Part shown: piece by piece, positions 6,333-13,593 of the stretch
Numbering within the stretch: position 1 is the first letter of the stretch
Layout: each line of letters opens with the position of its first letter
Source of the DNA: Pyrodictium sp.
GTDB lineage: Archaea > Thermoproteota > Thermoprotei_A > Sulfolobales > Pyrodictiaceae
Length of the DNA: 14,532 nt
NCBI GenBank assembly: GCA_015662475.1
Contig: DQUB01000087.1
Coordinates: 1 to 14,532 of the forward strand
Direction of reading: 5' to 3'
Position numbers and translations under genes: made by a program
Notes under the pieces: generated by a model
What the model was told of the DNA's origin: nothing
The model's input: the letters and a program-made list of their open reading frames with translations, nothing else
Database searches by the model: none

Positions 6333-9300
6333 AAATCTTCGGTTCTACAATGCCTTTCTCTATAAGCTTTAACAGGCAACGTTTTGCTTCTCGAACACCA
6401 ACGCCTAGTTTTTCTGCAACATTTTTAGCTGCTTCACTCAACAACATTTCTCCACGAACTCTCTTCAACTCTATAAGTGTTAGATAGACTTTAAGCTCTG
6501 TTTCACCAAGTATACCAGTTTCAACAACTTTTCTCCTAAACTTCTCTACACCTCTAACCAGCTCGTGTAGGCTTAAAGGCGTTGCATCAACCTTCTCTCC
6601 CAGAATACTTGCAAGAGCATTGTATTCTACACGAAGTCTCTCTACCTCTCGCTGCACTGCAACAATACAAGACCTTACTGTATTCTCAAGCTTGGATTTC
6701 GAGTCTCTCAACATAACTAGGCTACTCTCAACAATATCTAGACCCTTTTCAATTCCTTCATAATCACCACTATTTATGAGCTCGCCTACCCTCTTCAACA
6801 GATTCTCGGACTCTCTTAGCGAGTCCATGGCAAAGTCTATAGCTGCTTTCAATGCCTCAGCATCACTTATGAGTCCAAGTATCTCGACTTCGCTTAGAAG
6901 GTCGTGTGCTTGTTTTAACAATGCTTTAACCTCTTTTTCAACAACATATATTGTTTCAAGACGTTTCAATAGATTGTCTAGCTTATCCTCCAATCTCCAC
7001 AACATCCGCTCACTATTCTCAACTTCACTCCTCCACCTCTCTACAAGCTGCACCACATCATCTAGACTCATCTTCCCACTAGCTTTTATCCTTGCAAACC
7101 CTCTACTCACAACACCTACTGTCAGCCCATACCTTTCTGCAAGTGTTTTAGCCAATTTCTCCACTTTTGCAAGTAGTGTTGTAAATTCTTCAACTTTTGA
7201 ACGCACTGTGTCTATAACCTTTACAACTTTTTCGACAACTTTTTCAATGTCTACAACAATTAGCTGTTCATTCTCAAGTTTAACGTCGAATCCAAGTTTC
7301 TTAGCATGATCGACTATGAGCCAAAGTTTGTAGTTGAAGTGTAGTCTCGGACCTAGTCCACCTATGTAGAATGGTAGTTCTCGACCAGGCTCTCTAGGAG
7401 CTTTTTTGGAGGCTTCACGCCACATTTGAGCCACTCTATCCTCAAGTTCTTTCTCGTCAAATTCAAGAGATTCCACTTCACTTATTCGGTTGAGAAGCTG
7501 TTGAATGGCTTCTAGTATTGGAAGTGCAACCTCAACTTTACCAGCAACTACATACTCGTTTATGACTGTCTCTAGCTCTTCACGCAATTCTCTAAGCTGC
7601 TCTAGAGCACTGTATAACTTCTTCTTGGTCTCACGTACTATCTTCACCACAGGTTTTACATGGTTTTCGATAATGTCTTCGCGGTAGTAGTGTAGAGCAT
7701 CTCTCACGATTCTTACAAGTCTAGCAGCCATTAGCAAATTACCTGCACGATAAGCTTCTTCTGCAACACTGAGTAGACTCCTCATCTTCTCTACAAAACC
7801 TTTTGATGTGCCAACTCTATAGTCTCTAGCTTTTGCTGCTACAATGTAGCCCCAATTGATAGTGTCTATATCTGCTTCAAGATCTGCAAGTTCTCTTCTA
7901 AGTTTCTCGAGAAGCTCCACTATCTCCTCTTTAGAGATAAGCCTCACTTTTGTCTTGTCATCGATTCTCTTGGTGGATGTTGTGTCTATGAGGCCTCTAT
8001 ATGCTAGAGCTTGTACTACCATCTTCTTCGTACCTGGATTTTGTGCTACGTTTACAGCTAGATCCCAAACCTGTGATAGTGGTACAGGTTCGTGTTTCGC
8101 ACCCAAGTACTCTAGTATTTTCAGCAAGAGCTTCTCTTGTGGGCTCAACACGTCAATTCTATACTCGCCATTTGTCCTTTCAATCATCTTGTTTACCGCT
8201 AGTAGGTTTGTGTAGCGCTCCAACGTCACAACTTCTCTTCGATCTATGTCTGGGCTAAGTATACCTCTACCCTCTCCCGCGTGACGGAATATGTGGTATC
8301 TCATCACATACTCGTGTGCTGCTGCTAAAGCTTGCTTGGGAGTTGCCTTGGGTGCTGGTACTACTAGATAGTATCTAAGGGCTCCCGACAACTCTGTTGG
8401 TTTTTCAACGTCGAATGCTAGCTTGGGGTCTCTGAGTATCAATGGTACACCTTCAATACCTTCTTCAAGTGCCGATACAAGTCTCTGTATTGGTGCCATT
8501 TGCTCTTGTAGTTCTGATAGTGTGCTAGTTAGCCTATAGTGGTCAAAGCCAAGCTTTTCTGCAAGCTCTTGACCACGTACCAGTTCTATAGCATTGTACA
8601 CTGCTTCCTCCATTGTTTTAGAGGTTTCAAGTATTTTTAGCCCAAGTGCTAGAAGCTGCGTTCTTGCCACCATGGTGGGTATCGCTATTGTAACCACTTT
8701 CGTGAGATACTTCTTCTCTATCTCTTCAAGTTTCCTCCTAGCGTCTGCCTCTATTGTACCGTAATAGGCGACCATTACTGCGTGAGGGTGCCACTTACTG
8801 AGTACTGCTGTGGCTATCTGCGACTCTATGCGCTCTACCTCGCCTAGAGTTATACTGCCTGTTGAAGCTGTTAGTAGTACGCGGATCTGAGGCTTTGAGG
8901 GCAAGTCTAACACTAGCTTTAGCCTTACAGTGTTCTCTCCCTGTACAACGAACTCTTCTACACGTGCTCCATACGCTATGAGCGATGTTAGAGCTATTAC
9001 TAGGTGTGCTGGTCTAGCATGGGTATATGTACGTCTGTTGATGTTGAATCTCTCCATTCGATCTCTTATAAAGTCGAGGTATTGGAGTTCTGGGCTAACG
9101 TAGACTGCTCTTAAGACTCTCGGGGATAGTAGGAGAGCTTCACCTTCACACTTTAGAGCTCCAAATAGCTTGTCTCCCACTATTGTTGCTAGACGCTCAG
9201 CTTCAGCTTCTGAAAGTTCTACGGGGCTTACATCTCTTATCAGGTCCACAAGATCAGATCGTCTAGGTACTGCTAGTATTGGTGTGCCTGTTGAATCAAC

Positions 9301-10725
9301 GAATACTAGGCTGTCGACAATCTGTATGAGTGGGTGTTCGTCAAGCTCGCTATTGCGTGTCAAATGTGGAAGTAGTTTTGAAACCTCAGGAGCAAGTTGA
9401 CGTGCTATGTACAATGCTTTGTCGATGTCTTTGGTCACATATACTCGGTAGACCAGCTTGCGTGCACCCAGCTCGCTTCTAACCCAGCCTTGCTCCGCCA
9501 TCACGTTAAGTTCTTCAACTAGAGCTTCAACGTAGCGTCTTTCCACGCCCAGTTTCGCCGCAACTTCCTCGTCAACAGCATAGCCTGCAACTACTAGTTC
9601 TTGTACCAGCTTTTCGGCTAAATGCGGGTCTATACCAGCTAGCTTTGCTCTTGCCTTAGAGGCTTCCACCAGACGGCTGTAAAGCTCGTAGTTTATTGCT
9701 GGTATTTCGGCTCCGCCAATGCTGAGTTTAAGCGTAGATAGCGCTGATACTATTTCGTCTGGTTCTAGGAGCTTGGGCTTACCCTTACAGATAGTCTCTC
9801 CCAGCTTCACAGCATATCCGGCTAAGTACCTGTACGCTGAGACTATGGCGCCCATGTTGCCCATACCACTTGATACGAGGGCGTTGATGTAGCGTGGGTC
9901 TGCCAATAGTCCGCGAATACCGTCTTCGCCGAGACTATACTTTGCCACCGCATGTACAAATAATATTGATTCTCTGCGTGTTAGTTGTCGTACTCTAACA
10001 CTTCTAACTCTCCGCTTCAACCTAGCGGCTATTGTGGAAAAATCTCGGAAAGCCATTAGCTTGCTATAGGCTGGCGGTGTAAGAGCTAGTACAACGTGGA
10101 ATTTACCAGCATAGCATACTGTACCACTGTCTTGTAGACAGAGAGCCGATACTTCACGAACATCACCGTTTAGCAGGCCTAGAATGCCAGCAATTATTTC
10201 TGCAACTCTATCGTTCTTGCCAACCATCACAATGTCTTCAAACTCGTCTATGAAGACAACTAAGCCTTTGTAGCGAGAATATATCGATGCTAGGCTCTCA
10301 ACCACGTACTTTCTCGCTGTAGACTGTGTGTTGAGTTTAACTCCAACACCATATTTTTCATTGATTGCTGAAAGTATTGCTGCCACGAGCCTATGAGCAG
10401 GACTTCTATCCGAAAACCTACGCTCTACATAGGAAAGGTGTTCAAGCAGCATCGAGGTTGCTATCTGTGCTGCAAACCACCCTTTCTCGCGCAGCCAAGG
10501 CTCGATCACCGCATGGAAAATACTTGTTTTACCTTCACCCCACTCAGCCACCAGTAGGAGGACTACCGGATCTCTACTCACAACTATCTCTCCAAGAGCC
10601 TCCTCAACCTGTCTAACAGCCTGCTCGCGAGTTGGTAGAGGGGGTAAGTACTCGTCAAGCTCTCTAGCATCAGTGCCTGTTAACGATGGTAGACGGACGA
10701 TCTGCTCTCCACAGATAGGCGGCAC
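6331..10725 (-). CDS. Giant AAA+ ATPase with coiled coils and winged-helix domains
   Basis: The product has 1464 residues. The N-terminal AAA+ (ORC/STAND-like) domain has Walker A AEWGEGKTS (60-68), Walker B VVFIDEFED (156-164), a sensor strand FHVVLALTP (209-217) and an Arg-rich ARLKRRVRSVR stretch (234-244) that could hold the arginine finger. A winged-helix-like part follows (about 365-430: AVDEEVAAKLGVERRYVEALV), then mixed alpha/beta domains to about 850, a second winged-helix-like segment (LSPQEKLLLKILEYLG), and from about 930 to 1385 long helical Leu/Glu/Lys-rich stretches that should form coiled coils. It ends in a winged helix (EMLLSEAAKNVAEKLGVGVREAKRCL). This is a DNA-handling motor design, but not HerA (about 500 aa) and not a classic SMC/Rad50. 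The GTG start at 10725 follows GGGG and has an in-frame stop 12 nt upstream. It is the first gene of an operon with the NurA-like nuclease. Confidence 0.75.
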   Translation of the reverse strand: MPPICGEQIVRLPSLTGTDARELDEYLPPLPTREQAVRQVEEALGEIVVSRDPVVLLLVAEWGEGKTSIFHAVIEPWLREKGWFAAQIATSMLLEHLSYVERRFSDRSPAHRLVAAILSAINEKYGVGVKLNTQSTARKYVVESLASIYSRYKGLVVFIDEFEDIVMVGKNDRVAEIIAGILGLLNGDVREVSALCLQDSGTVCYAGKFHVVLALTPPAYSKLMAFRDFSTIAARLKRRVRSVRVRQLTRRESILFVHAVAKYSLGEDGIRGLLADPRYINALVSSGMGNMGAIVSAYRYLAGYAVKLGETICKGKPKLLEPDEIVSALSTLKLSIGGAEIPAINYELYSRLVEASKARAKLAGIDPHLAEKLVQELVVAGYAVDEEVAAKLGVERRYVEALVEELNVMAEQGWVRSELGARKLVYRVYVTKDIDKALYIARQLAPEVSKLLPHLTRNSELDEHPLIQIVDSLVFVDSTGTPILAVPRRSDLVDLIRDVSPVELSEAEAERLATIVGDKLFGALKCEGEALLLSPRVLRAVYVSPELQYLDFIRDRMERFNINRRTYTHARPAHLVIALTSLIAYGARVEEFVVQGENTVRLKLVLDLPSKPQIRVLLTASTGSITLGEVERIESQIATAVLSKWHPHAVMVAYYGTIEADARRKLEEIEKKYLTKVVTIAIPTMVARTQLLALGLKILETSKTMEEAVYNAIELVRGQELAEKLGFDHYRLTSTLSELQEQMAPIQRLVSALEEGIEGVPLILRDPKLAFDVEKPTELSGALRYYLVVPAPKATPKQALAAAHEYVMRYHIFRHAGEGRGILSPDIDRREVVTLERYTNLLAVNKMIERTNGEYRIDVLSPQEKLLLKILEYLGAKHEPVPLSQVWDLAVNVAQNPGTKKMVVQALAYRGLIDTTSTKRIDDKTKVRLISKEEIVELLEKLRRELADLEADIDTINWGYIVAAKARDYRVGTSKGFVEKMRSLLSVAEEAYRAGNLLMAARLVRIVRDALHYYREDIIENHVKPVVKIVRETKKKLYSALEQLRELREELETVINEYVVAGKVEVALPILEAIQQLLNRISEVESLEFDEKELEDRVAQMWREASKKAPREPGRELPFYIGGLGPRLHFNYKLWLIVDHAKKLGFDVKLENEQLIVVDIEKVVEKVVKVIDTVRSKVEEFTTLLAKVEKLAKTLAERYGLTVGVVSRGFARIKASGKMSLDDVVQLVERWRSEVENSERMLWRLEDKLDNLLKRLETIYVVEKEVKALLKQAHDLLSEVEILGLISDAEALKAAIDFAMDSLRESENLLKRVGELINSGDYEGIEKGLDIVESSLVMLRDSKSKLENTVRSCIVAVQREVERLRVEYNALASILGEKVDATPLSLHELVRGVEKFRRKVVETGILGETELKVYLTLIELKRVRGEMLLSEAAKNVAEKLGVGVREAKRCLLKLIEKGIVEPKI

Positions 10726-10850
10726 GTTCCCCCACTAACTCTTCAACGCATGGTAGTACCTTGTCTCCTCATTCACAGTAGCATTTTCTTCCAACCTGTA
10801 CTATGCTAGTATTACGTGTAGCAACTATAAGGTTAAGTTGTAGGATGAGG

Positions 10851-10855
10851 TTTAA
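10851..10855 (+). promoter_or_regulatory. TATA-like element for the gene at 10882
   Basis: GTTTAACC, centred near 10853, would start transcription near 10879, only a few bases before the TTG at 10882, implying a leaderless or very short-leader mRNA. The 156-bp divergent gap also holds a small inverted repeat, AACCC/GGGTT (about 10854-10869), and a weak minus-strand TATA-like CTTATAG (about 10826-10832) for the ATPase operon. Confidence 0.4.
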
Positions 10856-10881
10856 CCCTACTAGGGGTTGCCACGGGCCTC

Positions 10882-11874
10882 TTGTGGTGGGGTAAACACA
10901 AACTCCACGATCTAGGTTTAAAAGAGCTAGCAGTACTCTATCTAGTCTCGCTTGCTGGCCGAATTGAAGGACTTAGAAAACTTGCAAGACTGTTATTCTT
11001 GGCATCATACTACGATGTGGAACGTGATAGAGTTGGTGAGGAGGTGAAACTAAACTTTACATTCCACCTTTGGCTCTCTGGACCCCACCCCATAGACCTA
11101 CTAGACGTTGTAGAGAGGCTTGCCCATAGAGGCTTACTTGAAGTGGAAGAGAGGCTTTTTGACGTGGAAACCGAGATGACGACCACTCTTGTCGACTACA
11201 TTGACGACGTTGATTGTAAATGTTTAAGGATAATACGTTCTAAAATACCACCTTCTAAGATTGAAGAGCTGGTTGATGCTAAGGTTAGGCGTAGGATAGC
11301 CGGTATAGTGAAGCGTTTTGGAAGTAAACCTCTACGAGCTATTGAAGAGTTTATATCGTCTAGGTTTGGACTCACACGAGCAGTACTTGCATCAAACGTT
11401 GGCGAAACATATAGTCCGGAAAAAGAGTTTCAAACTAAGAAGCTCCCCAACATCGTTGTACAAGCTAGGAACAAGTTTACATCATTCCAAAACATGCTAC
11501 ATAGCCTTGTAGAAAAGGCAGGAGTTGGTGAAAGGCTTCTAGTTCAACCTCTCCTCTACGTGCCAGAGACCGGAGATCTAGTCTGTTTCGACCTAGTGTT
11601 GATGTCTAACTCGAAACTTCTCGGCATAGACGTTGTAACTGATAGGGTTGTGGATGGGCTAGATAGACGAGTGGTTGCAGAGAGAGACAAACTTTCCGCC
11701 ACAAGTGGTCCTTGGTCTACAGCCTTACTCATATGGTGCTACTCAAACACACCAGCATGCCAAGCACTTGCAGCAACTTTGCAAGCTTGCACATGTAAAC
11801 CTCCCATCAAAGTTATAGGTGCTGAACCAAAAGAGTTGGTAAAAATAGTTGAAGAGCTGGTCAAAGAGGTGTAG
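10882..11874 (+). CDS. Winged-helix-like protein with degenerate PD-(D/E)XK-like C-terminus
   Basis: The product has 330 residues. Residues 10-90 (LKELAVLYLVSLAGRIEGLRKLARLLFLASYY, then FHLWLSGPHPIDLLDVVERLAHRGLLEVEE) have the helix-strand pattern and G-P-x-x-x-D/L-x-x-x-L-x-x-x-G-L-L wording seen in small archaeal and phage-related winged-helix modules such as the Panacea/DUF4065 group. Residues about 200-290 look like a restriction-endonuclease fold: helix SFQNMLHSLVEKAG, strand LLVQPLLYV, Asp237 in VCFDLVLM, Asp250 in LGIDVVTD, then helix and strand ALLIWCYS. The Lys expected after the second acidic residue is missing, so nuclease activity is doubtful. Cysteines cluster near the end (CYSNTPAC, CTCK). 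The TTG at 10882 is the only start in frame that fits the promoter. It lies back to back with the ATPase-NurA operon and 8 bp ahead of the next gene. Confidence 0.6.
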   Translation: MWWGKHKLHDLGLKELAVLYLVSLAGRIEGLRKLARLLFLASYYDVERDRVGEEVKLNFTFHLWLSGPHPIDLLDVVERLAHRGLLEVEERLFDVETEMTTTLVDYIDDVDCKCLRIIRSKIPPSKIEELVDAKVRRRIAGIVKRFGSKPLRAIEEFISSRFGLTRAVLASNVGETYSPEKEFQTKKLPNIVVQARNKFTSFQNMLHSLVEKAGVGERLLVQPLLYVPETGDLVCFDLVLMSNSKLLGIDVVTDRVVDGLDRRVVAERDKLSATSGPWSTALLIWCYSNTPACQALAATLQACTCKPPIKVIGAEPKELVKIVEELVKEV

Positions 11875-11882
11875 CAAAGCTC

Positions 11883-12635
11883 TTGCCCACATTTTGCCGC
11901 GATATAATGGGGTATCGATTTTGCGTTGTAGAACACATTGCAGACATTATCAGTTGTAAAAGTATCGTGTTTATTGGAACATACTATGAAGCTTCAAAAG
12001 CAGGTTTTACACCATCAAACCTCACACTATACCTACCAGCCCATCCTCTACTAGCACCAAGCCCATGTAGTATTGCAAAACTGTTTTTCAGCGCAAAAAC
12101 AGGTGAAAGTTTTTGCGTTGTTGGACTTGATTCTGCACGCATCTACCCAGCTGTTATAGCTGCCTTAATCCGTGGAGGTTTACCTTACCCACTTGCTAGG
12201 ATCAAAGCTTCTCAAGCAGGATTCTCGCCAATCACACTAGCACAATCTGAAGGAGGACGTATAGTCTACGCACTTAGAAGATTCGATCTTGTACGCGAAT
12301 GTGATAAAGGTTGTAGAACTGAGTGTCGCGCACTATTCGAACTGGAGTTTGCAGGTGTAGGAGTACAGTTTAAAGAGGATGTACTGGACAACATATGCTC
12401 CCAACTATGCTGCCATGCTGGCAGGCATATCGAAGGACTTCGAGTACACGAGCATGGTGGAAGATTGCTGGTTAGAGTTTGGGCTTACGGTGGTAGAGAT
12501 GCTCCAGAAGATATTCCAGAAAGGGTAGAGAGGGCATTATCGAATCTAGCTTTAGCTGTTGATAGAGATGTTGAAGTTGCTGTAGAGTATAGGCTTTGGC
12601 CACCTCACTACTGCAGCGAAGCCCCATGCATTTAA
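11883..12635 (+). CDS. Cysteine-rich protein, possible Fe-S or metal binding
   Basis: The product has 250 residues with 13 cysteines, far above a normal soluble protein. These include C140-x3-C144-x3-C148 (CDKGCRTEC), C172-x3-C176-C177 (CSQLCC) followed by His178, and a C-terminal C244/C249 pair (HYCSEAPC). Such clusters suggest an iron-sulfur or zinc site. The rest is alpha/beta with IVFIGTYYEASKAG near the N-terminus and VVGLDSARIYPAVIAALIRGG in the middle, resembling a nucleotide-fold core but without a Walker or Rossmann signature. The CX3CX3C spacing differs from the radical-SAM CX3CX2C. The TTG start at 11883 follows GAGGTG (11866-11871); ATG 11907 is an alternative. It starts 8 bp after the preceding stop and ends 16 bp before the lipoate-ligase-like gene, so the three are probably one operon. 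I do not recognise the family. Confidence 0.7.
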   Translation: MPTFCRDIMGYRFCVVEHIADIISCKSIVFIGTYYEASKAGFTPSNLTLYLPAHPLLAPSPCSIAKLFFSAKTGESFCVVGLDSARIYPAVIAALIRGGLPYPLARIKASQAGFSPITLAQSEGGRIVYALRRFDLVRECDKGCRTECRALFELEFAGVGVQFKEDVLDNICSQLCCHAGRHIEGLRVHEHGGRLLVRVWAYGGRDAPEDIPERVERALSNLALAVDRDVEVAVEYRLWPPHYCSEAPCI

Positions 12636-12637
12636 CG

Positions 12638-12644
12638 GGAGGTG
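12638..12644 (+). promoter_or_regulatory. Strong ribosome-binding site for the 12652 gene
   Basis: GGAGGTG is a full match to the crenarchaeal anti-Shine-Dalgarno and lies 7 nt before ATG 12652, just after the previous stop. It supports translation as an internal operon gene. Confidence 0.75.
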
Positions 12645-12651
12645 TTCCTGT

Positions 12652-13497
12652 ATGGCTGAACTCTTTACCGCGAAAGTGCGTGTTTTCGAAGAGTGTTTTG
12701 CCCTAGGTTTAGCTTCTAACAGTCTCTCAATACGGGATGGAGAGGTTAGAGCACTGTACTGTGTACCAGTGAATCCAAACGTTAACCGCGTTGTAGGGCT
12801 TTACCAGCCTACAAGGAAGAGCGAAAATGTTTCGAGAAGACTTACCGGTGGAGCAGACATAGTCGTGGACAAAACCATAGTGTATGTGGGAGCATCTTTT
12901 AGGGCTGAAAAGCTTGTAGCAGCTGTAGAGAAACTCTATGCTCTCGCAAACAGGTTATGCCAGTGCAAAAACATGGGGTCTCGATGTGGCAAATGCGTTC
13001 TAGGCGTTAGTATCAACGAAGAAACCGCCTATGCCGAGATACTAGGCCCCAACATACCCCTAAACACGCTTAGTATTAGTTTGCAACATGTCTTCGATAC
13101 CAGAATACGTCGACTAGAGGTAAGCGAATACGATATCGATCGCAGACTTGTTGCCAATTTCAGCGATCCAAGGTGGAGATGGTATGAAGGTGCAGAGAAT
13201 GCTCCACTCAAAACAACTGTTAGAGGAGAGAACGGTTTCAGTATGAGGATTGGTGTTTGGCACTACGACTGTTACATTGAACGCTTAGAAGTTGATGGAG
13301 TTTTCTATGCAGCACCACCTTTCAGCATATACAATGTTTTTGCAAGTTTAGAGGGAGTACCAATACACCAGCGTGAAACCATGATAACTAGTCTTGAAGC
13401 AGTGCTGGGAAGCTCCATAGACATCTACGGCGTTAAAACCAAAGACATTATCGATGCTCTTAACAGTCTACTCCTGCATCTCGAACAGAAATGCTAG
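12652..13497 (+). CDS. Lipoate-protein ligase A fold protein with altered active site
   Basis: The product has 281 residues. RRLTGGADIVVD (62-73) matches the LplA/LipB-family motif RRxSGGGAVYHD, and VYVGASF then follows as in YSFI of ligases. FSDPRWRWYEGA (170-181) matches F-x-x-P-x-W-x-W-G, and the C-terminal part with IERLEVDGVFYAAPPFSIYNVFASLEGVP resembles the LplA C-terminal domain. The family transfers lipoyl or octanoyl groups to protein lysines, via an acyl-AMP in ligases. Where ligases have G-R-K-x-x-G, this protein reads GKCVLG (113-118), so Cys115 appears to take the place of the catalytic Lys. Three more cysteines (103, 105, 112) make a CxC...CxxC cluster that could hold a metal. 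The function may thus be altered. It is in the same operon as the Cys-rich gene and 96 bp before the oxidoreductase gene. Confidence 0.68.
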   Translation: MAELFTAKVRVFEECFALGLASNSLSIRDGEVRALYCVPVNPNVNRVVGLYQPTRKSENVSRRLTGGADIVVDKTIVYVGASFRAEKLVAAVEKLYALANRLCQCKNMGSRCGKCVLGVSINEETAYAEILGPNIPLNTLSISLQHVFDTRIRRLEVSEYDIDRRLVANFSDPRWRWYEGAENAPLKTTVRGENGFSMRIGVWHYDCYIERLEVDGVFYAAPPFSIYNVFASLEGVPIHQRETMITSLEAVLGSSIDIYGVKTKDIIDALNSLLLHLEQKC

Positions 13498-13513
13498 ATA
13501 CGAAAATGCTGTT

Positions 13514-13545
13514 ATTCGCATGTTAATACGTTCAAAGATTCGCAT
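13514..13545 (+). repeat. Direct repeat ATTCGCAT, possible operator upstream of the oxidoreductase
   Basis: ATTCGCAT occurs at 13514-13521 and 13538-13545, 24 bp apart from start to start, each followed by an ATACG-containing stretch. They lie just upstream of the TATA box at 13553-13563, as expected for a transcription-factor site. Eight-base repeats can arise by chance, so this is tentative. Confidence 0.35.
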
Positions 13546-13552
13546 ATACGCT

Positions 13553-13563
13553 AAAATATTATA
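13553..13563 (+). promoter_or_regulatory. TATA region for the oxidoreductase gene
   Basis: AAAATATTATA is centred near 13558, giving initiation near 13583, about 10 nt before ATG 13594. This favours 13594 over the in-frame ATG at 13576, which would lie upstream of the transcript start. Confidence 0.55.
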
Positions 13564-13593
13564 GAACCGCTCAATATGTTATATATCGAGAAC

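Noticed and set aside
6776..7309. 177-residue frame antisense to the giant ATPase gene
   Set aside because: It is a Ser/Thr/Phe-rich mirror of coiled-coil codons, with no ribosome-binding site or domain.
6331..10725. Classic HerA, Rad50 or SMC identity for the giant ATPase
   Set aside because: Walker A and B both lie in the first 165 residues with an AAA+ sensor and Arg stretch after them; SMC/Rad50 would have Walker B at the C-terminus with an ABC signature, and HerA is far shorter.
10854..10869. Terminator hairpin AACCC/GGGTT
   Set aside because: It is not followed by a T tract and lies in a divergent promoter region with no gene ending nearby.
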